DNA from: Azospirillum baldaniorum
GTDB taxonomy: Bacteria > Pseudomonadota > Alphaproteobacteria > Azospirillales > Azospirillaceae
Assembly: GCF_003119195.2 (NCBI RefSeq)
Contig: NZ_CP022260.1
Location: 1-64,000, forward strand
Length of the DNA stretch: 64,000 nucleotides
Direction: 5' to 3'
Position 1 is the first letter of the stretch. Every line of letters starts with the position of its first letter. Shown in pieces: positions 1-11,035 of the stretch. A model generated the notes under the pieces. That model saw only the letters and a list, made by a program, of their open reading frames with translations, did not search any database and was not told the DNA's origin. A program made the translations under genes and the position numbers.

Positions 1-1762
1 CCGAGATGTTGGCGATGGTGCTGGTGAAGGCGGCGCTGCTGGTCCCGATCCCGGTGTTGGAGGTCAGGTTCAGCGTGCCGCCGGTCAGGCTGGTGCCGTT
101 GCCGGTCAGCAGGCTGCCACCCGCCGCCGACAGGTTGATGACGCCGCTCGCCCCGGCGTTGACCGTACCGACCGTCAGGTCGCCCGTCGTCGCGGTCAGG
201 CTGACCGTGCCGACGCCGGTCACCGAGGTCGCGGTCATGCCGGTGCTGCTGGTGGCGGTGACGGTGCCGTTGGCGCCGAGGGTCGCCGCCGTCAGCGTGC
301 CGGTGTTGTTGACGGTCAGATTCTTGCCGGAGCCGGTCAGGCTGGCGTCGATGGTGCCGACCGTGGTGTTGAGGTGGTGTCGCCGCCGTTGGAGCCGCTG
401 GCGAAGGTCAGCGAGCCCGCGGTGATCGACAGCGACCGCGGCGAGGCCCCGCGGCCACCACGTCGGTGGCGCCCTTCAGGGTCAGCGCGCCCGTGCCGAG
501 GTTGATCGCCGCGGTCGGCAGGGTCAGCACCCCGCCGGACTGCAGCAGCAGGTTGCCGCTGGTCATCGACAGGCCGGCGCTGGCGTCCAGGTTGCCGGCC
601 GTGCGGATGTAGGCCGACCCGCCCGACCCGAGGGTGACGAGGTTGCCGGTCAGCGTCAGGGCGGCGCTGTTGATGTTGTCGACCGAGATGACCGGCGTGG
701 TGCCGGTGGCGGTCAGGCCGGTCAGGCTCGACACGTTCATCTTGATCGGCGTGCCGGCGCCGGTGGCGGCGTCGGTGACGGTGCCGATGCTGCCGCCGTT
801 GGCGGTCAGGCTGGCCGAATGGCCGGTCACATGGGTGCCGTTGCCGCTGCCCAGGATGGAGCCGGCGGCGGTCAGCGCGACCGCTCCGTTGGTGGTGCTG
901 GCCGACACCGACTGGACCGTCATCGTGCCGGCAGACTCGATTGTGACCGAACCGCTGGAGGCGGTGGCCGAGGCAACGGTGACGCCGCCGGTGGAGGCGT
1001 CGGTCAGGTAGACGCTGCCGGTGGCGCTCGCCAGGGTCAGGCTGCCGGTGTGGTCTGGACCGACCGGCTGGAGGTGCCGATGCCCTTGCTGCCGGTCAAC
1101 GAGGCCGAACCGCCGACGATCCGCGTCTCGGCGAGGCCGTCGTCATAGACGCCGCCGCCGGTGGAGCTGAGAGTGACCGCCCCGGTGCCGGCGTTGATGC
1201 TGCCGGCGATGATGTCGGCGTCCACCGCGGTGGAGGAGATCGTGATCGCACCACCGCCGGTGCTGGCGCTGACCACCTGGAGGCGGTCGCCGGCCTGCAC
1301 TCGATCTTGCCGCCGGTCGTCGCGGCATAGGCCAGCGCGGAGGCGCCGTCGTGCTCAGATAGATGTCACCCGACCGCGCCGTTCACCTGCACCTGGGCCC
1401 CGCCAACGCCGACACGGGCGGAGGAGGTGCCGATGCCGCCGGCGCCGTTCAGCGCGACGGTCTTGCCGGTGACCGCGGAGCCGCCGTTGGCGGCCAGGAT
1501 CTTGCCGCCGTTGCCTGTGGCGCTCAGCGTGACCAAGCCGTTGTTGGCGCCCGCCGTCACCGTCCCGGCGGTGATGGACCCGCCGGTCGAGGTCACGGTG
1601 ATGCTGTTGCCCGCCGCGTCGGTGGCGATGGCGACGTTGGTCAGCGTGATGTTGCGCTGCCCGACACCACCACCGGACCGTTCTGGACGGCGGCCGTCAG
1701 CCCGCCCGTCAGAGACCCGGCGATGTCGAGGTAGACGCCACCCGCCCCCGTGACGTTGGTGG
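1..1762 (-). pseudogene. Frameshifted 3' continuation of the TpsA adhesin gene
   Basis: The minus strand keeps encoding the same Gly/Ser/Thr/Ala-rich haemagglutinin repeats as the large upstream frame, but no single frame stays open. The large frame stops at 1763, where one extra G in the GGGCG run near 1771 would restore reading into residues TGALTTNVTGAGGVY. Further frame changes are needed near 1665, 1366, 1300, 1037 and between about 365 and 480. Repeat-type peptides such as SITVTSTGGSITAGTV and TGGGAITISSTAVDAD are readable between the breaks. Coding potential runs off the left edge. The gene is either truly decayed at its C-terminal end or this stretch has base errors. All changes look like small indels, and 9.25 kb of the same gene next door has none. 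Confidence 0.75.
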
Positions 1763-4700
1763 TCAGCGCCCGGTGCTGGACGTCGTGACCTTGAACGCCG
1801 AGTCCGCCGTTCCGATGCCGGCCCCCGCCGTCAGCGTGGCGCTGCCGGTGCCGAGGCTCAGGCTGGAGCCGCCGTTGAGTATCCGGCCGGCCGTTGCCGT
1901 CAGGGTCAGCGCCTTGGTGCTGTCGTAGGAGAGGTTGGAGACGGTCAGGTCGCCGGCCGCCGCGATCACCGTCAGGGCGCCGCCCGTGGTGACCGAGCTG
2001 AGGTTCAGCCCCGCCGCGTTCTTCACGAACAGCCCACCGGTGCCGCTGCTGGCGGTCAGGCTGGACACGTTCATGCCCAGCGCCGTGGCGTTGCTGCCGA
2101 TGGCGCTGCTGTTGCCCTGCTCGTTGGTCTTCTTCTGGGCGTCCAGCTTCAGGGAGCCGGCGGTGATGGTGGAACTGTTGTTCACCGCCGTGATGCTGCC
2201 GGCGGTCGCGCTGTTGCCCGTCGCCGTCAGGCTGACCGTGCTGGAGGCGCCCGTGTTCACCGTGCCGATGGCGATGGCCCCGGGCGCCTTGAAGGTGAAG
2301 TCCAGGCCGGTGCTGTCGGTCAGCGTGGTGAAGGTGGTGGTGCCGCCGCTGTCCGTGACGTTCCAGCTCAGGTTGGCCGCCGTCAGGCTCATCGTGCCGG
2401 AGGTCGACGCCCCCGTCGTGCCCGGCGTGCGGTCGATGGTCAGCTTGTCGAGGTCGAGCGTGTCGGCAATGTTGAAGGTGCCGGGCGTCTTCAGCGTCAG
2501 GTCGGTCGTCGCGACGTTCAGCGTGGAGCCCGTGTCGGCGATGCCGCCCTTGGTGGCGGACAGCTCGACGCTGCCGCCGCTCACCAGATTGCCGCTGTTG
2601 GCGCGGATGTTGCCCTCGCCGCTGGTCAGCGACACCGTCCCGGTCGTGGTGATGGTGCCGGCCGTCAGGAGGCTGGTCCCCGAGGAGCCGGTCGACAGCT
2701 TGATCGAACCGCCGCCGGTGCTCACCACCGACTGGGCGATCAGGGCCTTGCCTTCCGACACCGCGATGCTGCCGGCGGCGCTGGCGGTCAGCGTGGTGCT
2801 GGTGGAGTTGGCCTGCGTCGAGATGGCGGAGACGTTGCCGATGGACCCGGTCGCCGTCAGGTTCACCAGATTGCTGCCGCTGATCGAACCGCTGAGGATC
2901 GAGCCGCCCTGGTTGTTGATGACCGCGTTGGCGCCGTACATGGAGATCGAGCCGAGCGCGATGTCGCCGATCGAGTTGTTCAGGGTCAGCGCACCGCCCA
3001 GGCTCATGGAGTCGATGACCGTCGAACCGTGCAGGTTGATCACGGCGCCGTTGTTGGCGTTCACCGTCAGGTTGCCGGTGGTGATGCTGATGAATTCACC
3101 CCCTTGCGCACCGACCACGTTGGAGGAGGACGTCAGGCTGGTGACGCCGGCGTTGATCTTGAGGACCGAATGGCCGTTCCCGACGATGCCGGCGTCGGCG
3201 ATCAGGGCGATCGTGCCGGTCTTGCCGACGTCAAGGCCGCCGACGACCAGCTTGCGGTGGCTGTCGAAGGTGAAGCGCACGCCGCTGCGGTCAGTCAGCG
3301 CGGCCAGCACCGCTTGGGTGCTGCTCTCGGCACCGGTCAGCGCGATGGCCGAGCCGGACGTGTCGACCGAGGTCAGGCTGTAATTGCGGTCGTTGATGCT
3401 GGACGAGGTGCTCTTGATCTTGAGTGTGCCGATGCGGGTGTCGGATTCGACGTAGAGATCGCCCTTCACGTTGAAGGTCGCGGACGACGCCGACAGATGG
3501 ATCTTGTTGCTGGAGGAGCCGATGCCGCCGCCGCTGCTCAGGGTCGCGGTGCCCGCGGTGATGCGGTTGGCCGGGTTGCCCGCGTTCGCCGAGGCGGCGC
3601 CCGTGATGGCGCCTGCGCTGGTCAGGTCGACGGTGCCCCAGTTCTGCGCGTTGAGCGTGCCGATGGACAACGCGTGCTGGGTGTCCAGCTTGAAGGCGAG
3701 ACCGGTGGTGTCGGTCAGCTCGCTCAGCGTGGTGGTGACGCCGTCGTCCGTCATGGTGAAGACGAGCTGCGGCGCGGTGATCTGATAGGTGCCCGCACCG
3801 GTCGTCCGCGAGCTGGTCAGCGACAGCGCGGTCAGGTCCTTGCCGTTGTCCACGAAGGCGTCGGTCGCCGTGGTCAGCGCCAGCGTGTCGGCCATCGTCG
3901 CGATGTGGTTGGCGGACGACCCCGCCTGACCGATGCCGCCGGTCGCGGTGAGGGTGACCGTGCCGGCGGTCACCATCGAGCTGCCGTTGCTGAAGATGTC
4001 CTTGCCGGTGCCGGTGGTCTCGATGGTCACCTTGCGGGCGAGGCCGCTGTTGATCGTTCCCAGAGCGACGCTGTTGTCGCTCTTGAACGAGAAGTCGAGG
4101 CCGCTTGCGTCCACGACGCTGCCGAGCGTGTACTGGCTGCCGGTGTTGCTGTCGGTGAGCGCGAAGGTCAGCCCTTCCGACCGGATGTCGTAGGCGTTCT
4201 GCGCGCCGGTCGAGGCGTGCCTGACATCCAGGCTGAGGGCGTGCAGGTCGGCGCCGTTCGTCAGATAGACGTTGCGCCCGGCGATCACCTCCAGGGTCCG
4301 CGTCTCGGTCAGCAGCGGCGTGCCGGACGCCCCGATGGAGCCCCCTTCGACCGTCAGCGTCACCTTGTCCGCGCTCAGCGGCTTGGTTCCGGACTGCAGC
4401 AGCGACCCGTTGTTGGTCACCTTGATGTCCGCCGAGGAACCGGCCTTCACATCCTTCAGCGTCAGGGTGCCGGTGTTGCTGAGCGTCAGCGATCCCGTCA
4501 GATTGGCCGACAGCGTGCCGACCTGGGTGGTGAAGTAGGAGCCGCTGTTGGTGTGGCCGACGCTGGTCCCCTTCAGCGTCAGGCTGCCCGCAGTGACCGC
4601 GGCGCCGCTGCTGTTCGTGGCGCTGATGCTGGAGCTGCCGGAATTGGCGGTCAGATCGACGGTGCCGCTGTTCCCGACGTCGATCTTGGCGATCCGCAGG

Positions 4701-7700
4701 GCCTTGTCGTTGCTGATGTTCAGCTTCAGACCGCTCTGGGTGACGTTCGTCACCGTCAGGCCTTCCTGCAACGACGAATCGCTGAAGCTGGCGGTCAGGC
4801 CGGTCGAGCTGATGGAGTAGCTGTTGCTGCCGCCGCCGGACTTGTTGTGCCGGAAGTCCAGCGTCAGATCGGTCAGGGTTGTGTTGTTGCTGACCGTCAC
4901 GTTGCCGCCCGACGCGATGGACAGCTTCTGGGTGCTGGTCTGCACCTGGTTGGTGCCGCCGACGTTGCCGTTGCCGCCGGTCGCGGTCAGGGAGACCGAG
5001 CCCGCCGTGATCGTGCCCGACCCGTTGATCGACGGACCGCCGGACGCGCCCGAAGCCGCCCCGGTGGAGGTCAGCGCCACCGAGCCGGTTGAGCTGGTGC
5101 CGGCGTCGATCGTGCCGGCCACGATGCCGCGATCCACGCTGTAGCGCAGGTCCATGCTTCCGTTGCTCGGCGTGGACAGGGCCAGCGTCTGGATGCCGCT
5201 GGCCTCCGTCACCGTGAAGCTGCGGTTGGAGCCGAGGGCGTTGAACTGATAGGTCCCCGTGGCGGTGGACGTCTTGTGCGTGACGGTGACGTCCAGCGCG
5301 GTCAGCGCGGTGTTGCTGTTGTTGATGTAGAGGTCACCGTTGCTCACCAGGGTCAGCGACGCGGCGGAGGTCTTCACCGCCCGCGTGCTGGTGCCGATGG
5401 AACCGCCGTTGGTGCCGGAGCCGTTGGCCGACAGGGTGACGGAGGACGCCGTGATGGTTCCGGCTCCCACCATGGTGATCGTCGAGTTTTCTCCGCCGCC
5501 CGCGGTGGTCAGGCTGACGGCACCGCCGCCGGCGGTGATCTGGTTGACCTCGATGTTCTTCTTGCCGACGAAGCTGAAGTTGCTGTTCTGGGCGCTCGCG
5601 ATGTCGATGGCAACCTTGGTGCCGCTGTCGACCAGCGTATAGATCTGGGCACCGGTGCTGCCGATGGAGAAAGTGCTCGCGGTCGAGGAGCTGGTGGTGC
5701 TGTTCGTGCTGGTGATCGCCAGGCTGTTGAAGGCGCGCCCATTGTTGTCGACGTAGATGTCGCGTCCCGAGGTCACCGACAGGTTGCCGGTGTCGAGGCT
5801 GATGGCACCGTAGAGGGTCGAATCACCGATGGAGGAGCTGCTCCCCGCCTCCAGCGACACCTTGCCGGCGGTGATCTTGCTGCCGTTGCCGGTGTTGGTG
5901 ACACCGTTGGACGAGACGATGGCGACGCTGCCGCCCGTTCCGACGCTGACGGTGCCGACCTTGACCGCGCGCGACGAATTGAAGGCGAAGTTCAGCGCCG
6001 TGCTGCTGGTGACGGTCTGGATCGTGGACTGCGACGAGCTGTCCGACAGGGTGAAGACCTGCCCGTTGACCGTGGTGATCCCGATGGTGCCGCCGGAGTA
6101 GGAGCCGCGCGTCAGCGTCAGGTCGGTCAGCGCCATCGTGCTGGTGATGCCGACGGACCCGCCCGTCGTGATCGATAGGTTCGCCGTCGCCAGATTCAGC
6201 GCGTTGGTGCCGCCGACGCTTCCATTGGCGCTCAGGATCACCTTGCCGGCAGCGATGAGCGTCGTGCTGTCCGAATCGTCCTGGATGCTGCCGCTGGTGT
6301 TCGTCAGCGTGACCGTTCCGGTGCCGTTGTTGGCGTTGACCGACCCGACGGTCATGACGCCGTTGGACTTCGTGACGGTGATGTCACCGCCGGCCGTCAG
6401 GCTGTCCAGCCCGGTCGGGCCGGTGCCCAGGCCGAGCCACATCGAACCGCCGGCGGTGGCCACGACCGTGCCGGCCTCCGCGTTCAGCGCCTTTCCGGAC
6501 GTGCCGATGTTCTTCCCGGCGGTGAGGGTCACCGTCCCGGCGGAACTCGTGCGCAACGTGGCGTTGTTCGGGTTCAGAATCGAGCCGTTGGTCGCCGTGA
6601 CCGTGATATCGCTGCTGGCGCTGGACGAGAAGTTGGAACCGAAGGCGATGTCGCCCCGGGTCGCCGTCACCACGATGGGATTGCCGGCGGCGCTGAAGAA
6701 GCGGCTGCCCAGCGTGATCAGGTTCTTCTGGTTGTCGACGCCCGTCGAGGTCGGCAGGGTGACGTAGATGCCGCCGTCCGACGCGCGGGCGTTCAGGACC
6801 GGGGTGACGATGTCCAGATACTCGGTGCCCGAACCGCTGCCGATCGCCTTGCTGGCGACCAGATTGACCGACCCGGCCAGCACCAGGGTGGTCTTCGTCC
6901 CGTCGTCCAGGATGGAGCCGTTCGTCGTCTCGGCGTTGAAGATGCTGTAGGTTTCGCTGGGCGAGGGCGTCCCGTTGTCGGGAAGGACGCCGTTCTTGTA
7001 AGTCAGGTCGACCCGGCCCAGCCGGATGTCGCGGTCGCCCTTGAAGGAGAAGATCTGGCCGGTGGTGTCGACCAGCGTGCGCAGCAGATAGCCGTTGGTG
7101 GCGTCGTCGGTCAGGTCGAAGGTGAAGTTCGGCGCGGTGATCGAGTAGCTGTTCACCACCGTCGTGTCCGCATGCGTGCTGGTGACGGTCAGTTCCGCCA
7201 TGTCGGACAGGTTGGTGACGTGCAGGTCGCCGCCGGTGGTCAGTGTCAGCTTCGTGGCGTTGAGCGCCAGCGGAGCGTTGGCGTCGCCCACGCTGCCCGC
7301 CGCGGCGCTCAGCGTCACGGTGTCGGCGTTGATCCGCGTGTTCACGCTGCCGTCGTCGCGGATGCTGCCGGTGGTGGAGGTCAGCTTGACCGTGCCGCCC
7401 GCCCCCACCGTGGCGAGATCGCCGACGATCAGGTCGATGTCGCTGTCGAAGGTGAGGGTGGATAGCTTCGGGCTGCCGACCGCCTCCAGAATGGTCGCGG
7501 TGCCGTTGTCGCCGACCACGAAGTTGAAGTATTCGGAGGTGAGTTCCAGCGCGTTGGCGGCCCCGCCAACGTGCCGGTTCGTGATCGACAGGCCGGTCAG
7601 GATCACGCCGCTGTTGTCGAGATACAGATCCCCGACGTTGCTCAGCGTCAGCGACCCCGTGGAGGTGCGCAGATGGGTGCCGACGCTCCCGATGGCGCCG

Positions 7701-10700
7701 TCCGTGCTCAGGCTGATGGCGTTGGCGGACAGCCGGTTGTTCGCGTCCTTGCCCAGGATCGCCCCGCCGGTGGCCGTCACAGAGATCGCGCCGGCGGTCG
7801 TCTTGATCGTCCCCAGCGTAGCGGCGCCGCCGTTCACAGTGAGCGAGATCGACGAGCCGGTGGAGGTGATGTTGTCCACCGTCACGGCACCGGTCTGCAT
7901 GACCGTGACGTTGCCCGCGTTGTTGGTGACCGTCAGCCGCTTCGCCGCGGTGTTCACCATCACGGTGGAGGTGCTGCCTCCGGCGGCGAGAGTGACGTTG
8001 TCGCCGGTGATCGTGCCGGACAAGGCGGAGATGCTGCCGTTGGCGGTCGTCAGGGTGACGTTACCGGCGGCCCCGGCATCGACCGTGGTCGCGGTGATGT
8101 CGGACACCGTGCCGTTCGCCGTGACGGCGATGCTGCTGGTCCCGTTGGCGCTGGTGATCGTCCCGATGGTGGTCGTGCCGCCGGTGGTGATCGCGACGTC
8201 GCCGTTGGTCGAGACGATGGAGCCCAGCACCGCCGAGCCCGACATCGTCAGGAAGACGCCGCCCGCGCCGGAAGTGGCGTCGATGTTGTAGGAGCCGGCG
8301 GTCAGGGCCGTGCCGCTGGTGCCGATGCTGCCGGCGGCGTTCAGGACCAGGCTGTAGGAGCTGATGGTGGTCGAGGCGTCGGCGTCGTTCAGGATGCTGC
8401 CGCCGCTGCTGGTCAGGGTCAGCGTGTTGCTGCCGATGGCCACCGCGCCGACCGTCAGGTTGCCGGTGGCCGCGACGGTGGTAAAGCCGCCGCTGGTCAG
8501 GCTGGCCAGGGTCAGCGCGCCAGTGTTCGACAGGTTGATGCCGCCGCTGCCGGCCGTGGCGGTCAGGCTGGCGCCGGCGGTGTTCAGCACCTGTGACGAC
8601 GTGCCGATGGCGCCATTGCTGCCCGACGAGCCTTTGGCGGTCAGCGTCAGCGCGCCGCCGGTCAGCAGGCTCGCGCCCGTGCCGGTGATGTTGCCGGCGG
8701 TGCTGGTCAGCGCGACGGATCCCGCTCCGGCGTTGACCGTGCCGACCTGGATGTTGCGGTCGCTGCGGAAGGCGAAGCTGTTCAGGCCGCCGACCTGGCT
8801 GATCGTGTCGAGCGCGGTGCTGCCGGCCGAATCGGTGACGGTGAAGATCAGGCCCGTGGAGGCCAGGAAGAAGTGGCTGTCGACCCCGACCGTCCGGTGC
8901 GTGCTGGTGACGGAGAGGTCGGTCACCGTCTGGTCGTTGGTGACGAACAGGTTGCCGCCGGTGACCAGGGAGAGCTGGGTGCTGCTGGTCGACACCGCCG
9001 CACCGCTGGCGCCGATGGAGCCGCCGGCGGTCAGGGTGACCGGGCCGCCGACGATCCGGCCGGCGTCCAACGCGGTCAGCGACCCGCTCTCGGCCTTGAC
9101 GGAGACCGCCCCGGCGCTTCCCGAGACCGGCGTGGTGTCGATCAGGTTGCCGAGCTGGACATTGTCGGTGGCCGTCAGCCGCACCGCGCCGCCACGGGTC
9201 GTCAGCTTGCCGATGTTGGTTAGGCTGCTGGCCATGCCGTTGGCTTCCAGCACGATGTCGCCGCCGTTGGTGCGGATCTCGTAGCTGGCGTCGGTGAAGG
9301 CGATGCCGCTGCTGGTCAGCGACCGCAGCGTGAAGCTGTGGCCGGCGATGGTCTGAAGATCGAGGCTGGTCTCCACCGTGATGAGGCCCGACGCCTCCAG
9401 CACGATGTTCGCGTTGCCGGCGATGCTCTCCAGCACCTGCTTCGACACCGTGTTGACGGCATCGCCGCTGCCCAGGTTGGGGTCGTTGACGCCGATCGTG
9501 CCGTCCGCCGCGGCGCCGTCCTGGCTGCCCCCGGCGGAGCTGACGATGCGCAGGCTCTCCGGATCGAGCAGGAAGGTGCCCGCCGCGCCCTTCGGCGCGG
9601 TCAGGTCGACGCTGCCGGTCAGCGTGATGTCCTTGTGGCTGGACACCTCGGCGAAGCCGCCGTCGCCACCCTCGGCACCGCCGCGGGCGGAGATCTTACC
9701 GGCGTGCTTCGTGCTTTTCTGCGACAGCACCGTCACGCTGCCGCCCTTGCCGGACTTCACCGCGTCGGCGGACAGGGTGGCGCCGGCCTCGACCGTCACC
9801 TTGTCCGACCAGGTGCCGGAACGGCCCGTCTTGCTGCCGATGGCGACCTCGCCGCCGCCCTTGCTGCCGGAGGCGTCGACGCGGGCGTTCTTCTTCACGG
9901 CGATCTCGGCGCCGGTGGCGACGACGGTGCCGCCGGTCTGCCCCTCCCCGCGCCCGCTGGCGTCGACGGTGCCGCCGATGTTGACCGTGCCGGTGTCGCC
10001 CCCGGAGAGGACGATCTTGCCGTTGGCGCTGCCGACCGAGGTGGCCTTGATGACGCCGTCGGTGTTGATGACGTTGTCGATCACGCCCTTCACGGCGCGC
10101 GCCGACAGGGTGACGCTGCCGCCCTCGGCGGCGATCTCGCCGGAATTGACGACCAGCGCCGCGACCGGCTTGCCGTCCGCGTCCTTCGCCACCGTCTTGA
10201 CGGCGGAGCTGGCGTCGAAGCTGATCAGCCCGTCGCCGTGGAAGTCGAGCGTGAAGGTCTCGGCACCGCCCAGCGCCACCTTGCCCAGCTTCGCGCGGAT
10301 GACGCCGGAATTGCGGACGTGCGGGGCCACCAGGGCGGCCAAACCGCTGTCCTTGACGGTGATGTCGCCCTCGTTCACCACCATGGCGTTCGGCTTGGCG
10401 GAGGCCTGGTCGAACTGGTACTTGCCCGCCATGAAGTTGGCGTCGGAGATGTTGGCGGTGGTCGCCACCAACCCGCCGACATCCACCTTCGCCCCGGCGC
10501 CGATCACCACGCCGTTCGGGTTGACCAGCATGACCGTGCCGTTGGCCGACAGGCTGCCCATGATCTTGGACGGGTCGTTGCCGGTGACCCGGTTCAGCGT
10601 GACGCTGGACGCCGAGGGCTGCTGGAAGGTGACCTTCTCACCGGCGTCGATGCTGAAGGACTTCCAGTTGATGATGGCTTTGTCGGTGGACTGCAGGATC

Positions 10701-11014
10701 TCCATCGATTTCGGGGTCGACGACTGGATGGTCGCCGCGCCCGCGGTGACGGTGCCCTCCAGCGGGTTGGCGTAGGCCGCGCCGGCGAACAGGGTGGACA
10801 GCGCCACACCGATCACGCTGCGCAGCGCCAGCCGCGCGAAGTCGATGCCTCCCCGGGCCTTCGCCGCGCGGCGCTGATGCCGGGTGCCGCCGCCGCGCTG
10901 GGGCGCCTCCGCCGCGGACGACAGCAGCAGCCGCTGGCGCAGCGTCTGGCGGTGGCGGCGCGCGCCGGGAATCTCGGTGAAGCCGGAGGTGGTGGTGACG
11001 TTGCCCTTGCCCAT
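1763..11014 (-). CDS. Giant filamentous haemagglutinin-type adhesin (TpsA, two-partner secretion)
   Basis: This predicted secreted surface adhesin is 3083 residues long and is exported through the TpsB pore encoded 21 bp upstream. It has the long TpsA signal region: a basic N-terminus, a hydrophobic core at about 62-79 and a likely cleavage after AYA at 82. The haemagglutination-activity (TPS) domain follows with the diagnostic NPNG motif at 165-168. The rest is a predicted right-handed beta-helix built from short Gly/Thr/Ser repeats. From about residue 680 onward at least eleven degenerate copies of a larger module alternate with SIG-type linkers. The start has an AGGAC ribosome site and lies just after the tpsB stop, so the two are probably co-transcribed. 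The frame ends by a frameshift, so the native protein was longer. Host-surface or biofilm adhesion is inferred from the family; the ligand is unknown. Confidence 0.9.
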   Translation of the reverse strand: MGKGNVTTTSGFTEIPGARRHRQTLRQRLLLSSAAEAPQRGGGTRHQRRAAKARGGIDFARLALRSVIGVALSTLFAGAAYANPLEGTVTAGAATIQSSTPKSMEILQSTDKAIINWKSFSIDAGEKVTFQQPSASSVTLNRVTGNDPSKIMGSLSANGTVMLVNPNGVVIGAGAKVDVGGLVATTANISDANFMAGKYQFDQASAKPNAMVVNEGDITVKDSGLAALVAPHVRNSGVIRAKLGKVALGGAETFTLDFHGDGLISFDASSAVKTVAKDADGKPVAALVVNSGEIAAEGGSVTLSARAVKGVIDNVINTDGVIKATSVGSANGKIVLSGGDTGTVNIGGTVDASGRGEGQTGGTVVATGAEIAVKKNARVDASGSKGGGEVAIGSKTGRSGTWSDKVTVEAGATLSADAVKSGKGGSVTVLSQKSTKHAGKISARGGAEGGDGGFAEVSSHKDITLTGSVDLTAPKGAAGTFLLDPESLRIVSSAGGSQDGAAADGTIGVNDPNLGSGDAVNTVSKQVLESIAGNANIVLEASGLITVETSLDLQTIAGHSFTLRSLTSSGIAFTDASYEIRTNGGDIVLEANGMASSLTNIGKLTTRGGAVRLTATDNVQLGNLIDTTPVSGSAGAVSVKAESGSLTALDAGRIVGGPVTLTAGGSIGASGAAVSTSSTQLSLVTGGNLFVTNDQTVTDLSVTSTHRTVGVDSHFFLASTGLIFTVTDSAGSTALDTISQVGGLNSFAFRSDRNIQVGTVNAGAGSVALTSTAGNITGTGASLLTGGALTLTAKGSSGSNGAIGTSSQVLNTAGASLTATAGSGGINLSNTGALTLASLTSGGFTTVAATGNLTVGAVAIGSNTLTLTSSGGSILNDADASTTISSYSLVLNAAGSIGTSGTALTAGSYNIDATSGAGGVFLTMSGSAVLGSIVSTNGDVAITTGGTTTIGTITSANGTSSIAVTANGTVSDITATTVDAGAAGNVTLTTANGSISALSGTITGDNVTLAAGGSTSTVMVNTAAKRLTVTNNAGNVTVMQTGAVTVDNITSTGSSISLTVNGGAATLGTIKTTAGAISVTATGGAILGKDANNRLSANAISLSTDGAIGSVGTHLRTSTGSLTLSNVGDLYLDNSGVILTGLSITNRHVGGAANALELTSEYFNFVVGDNGTATILEAVGSPKLSTLTFDSDIDLIVGDLATVGAGGTVKLTSTTGSIRDDGSVNTRINADTVTLSAAAGSVGDANAPLALNATKLTLTTGGDLHVTNLSDMAELTVTSTHADTTVVNSYSITAPNFTFDLTDDATNGYLLRTLVDTTGQIFSFKGDRDIRLGRVDLTYKNGVLPDNGTPSPSETYSIFNAETTNGSILDDGTKTTLVLAGSVNLVASKAIGSGSGTEYLDIVTPVLNARASDGGIYVTLPTSTGVDNQKNLITLGSRFFSAAGNPIVVTATRGDIAFGSNFSSSASSDITVTATNGSILNPNNATLRTSSAGTVTLTAGKNIGTSGKALNAEAGTVVATAGGSMWLGLGTGPTGLDSLTAGGDITVTKSNGVMTVGSVNANNGTGTVTLTNTSGSIQDDSDSTTLIAAGKVILSANGSVGGTNALNLATANLSITTGGSVGITSTMALTDLTLTRGSYSGGTIGITTVNGQVFTLSDSSSQSTIQTVTSSTALNFAFNSSRAVKVGTVSVGTGGSVAIVSSNGVTNTGNGSKITAGKVSLEAGSSSSIGDSTLYGAISLDTGNLSVTSGRDIYVDNNGRAFNSLAITSTNSTTSSSTASTFSIGSTGAQIYTLVDSGTKVAIDIASAQNSNFSFVGKKNIEVNQITAGGGAVSLTTAGGGENSTITMVGAGTITASSVTLSANGSGTNGGSIGTSTRAVKTSAASLTLVSNGDLYINNSNTALTALDVTVTHKTSTATGTYQFNALGSNRSFTVTEASGIQTLALSTPSNGSMDLRYSVDRGIVAGTIDAGTSSTGSVALTSTGAASGASGGPSINGSGTITAGSVSLTATGGNGNVGGTNQVQTSTQKLSIASGGNVTVSNNTTLTDLTLDFRHNKSGGGSNSYSISSTGLTASFSDSSLQEGLTVTNVTQSGLKLNISNDKALRIAKIDVGNSGTVDLTANSGSSSISATNSSGAAVTAGSLTLKGTSVGHTNSGSYFTTQVGTLSANLTGSLTLSNTGTLTLKDVKAGSSADIKVTNNGSLLQSGTKPLSADKVTLTVEGGSIGASGTPLLTETRTLEVIAGRNVYLTNGADLHALSLDVRHASTGAQNAYDIRSEGLTFALTDSNTGSQYTLGSVVDASGLDFSFKSDNSVALGTINSGLARKVTIETTGTGKDIFSNGSSMVTAGTVTLTATGGIGQAGSSANHIATMADTLALTTATDAFVDNGKDLTALSLTSSRTTGAGTYQITAPQLVFTMTDDGVTTTLSELTDTTGLAFKLDTQHALSIGTLNAQNWGTVDLTSAGAITGAASANAGNPANRITAGTATLSSGGGIGSSSNKIHLSASSATFNVKGDLYVESDTRIGTLKIKSTSSSINDRNYSLTSVDTSGSAIALTGAESSTQAVLAALTDRSGVRFTFDSHRKLVVGGLDVGKTGTIALIADAGIVGNGHSVLKINAGVTSLTSSSNVVGAQGGEFISITTGNLTVNANNGAVINLHGSTVIDSMSLGGALTLNNSIGDIALGSISMYGANAVINNQGGSILSGSISGSNLVNLTATGSIGNVSAISTQANSTSTTLTASAAGSIAVSEGKALIAQSVVSTGGGSIKLSTGSSGTSLLTAGTITTTGTVSLTSGEGNIRANSGNLVSGGSVELSATKGGIADTGSTLNVATTDLTLKTPGTFNIADTLDLDKLTIDRTPGTTGASTSGTMSLTAANLSWNVTDSGGTTTFTTLTDSTGLDFTFKAPGAIAIGTVNTGASSTVSLTATGNSATAGSITAVNNSSTITAGSLKLDAQKKTNEQGNSSAIGSNATALGMNVSSLTASSGTGGLFVKNAAGLNLSSVTTGGALTVIAAAGDLTVSNLSYDSTKALTLTATAGRILNGGSSLSLGTGSATLTAGAGIGTADSAFKVTTSSTGR

Positions 11015-11035
11015 GTCCTGTATCCCCCGGCCCTA

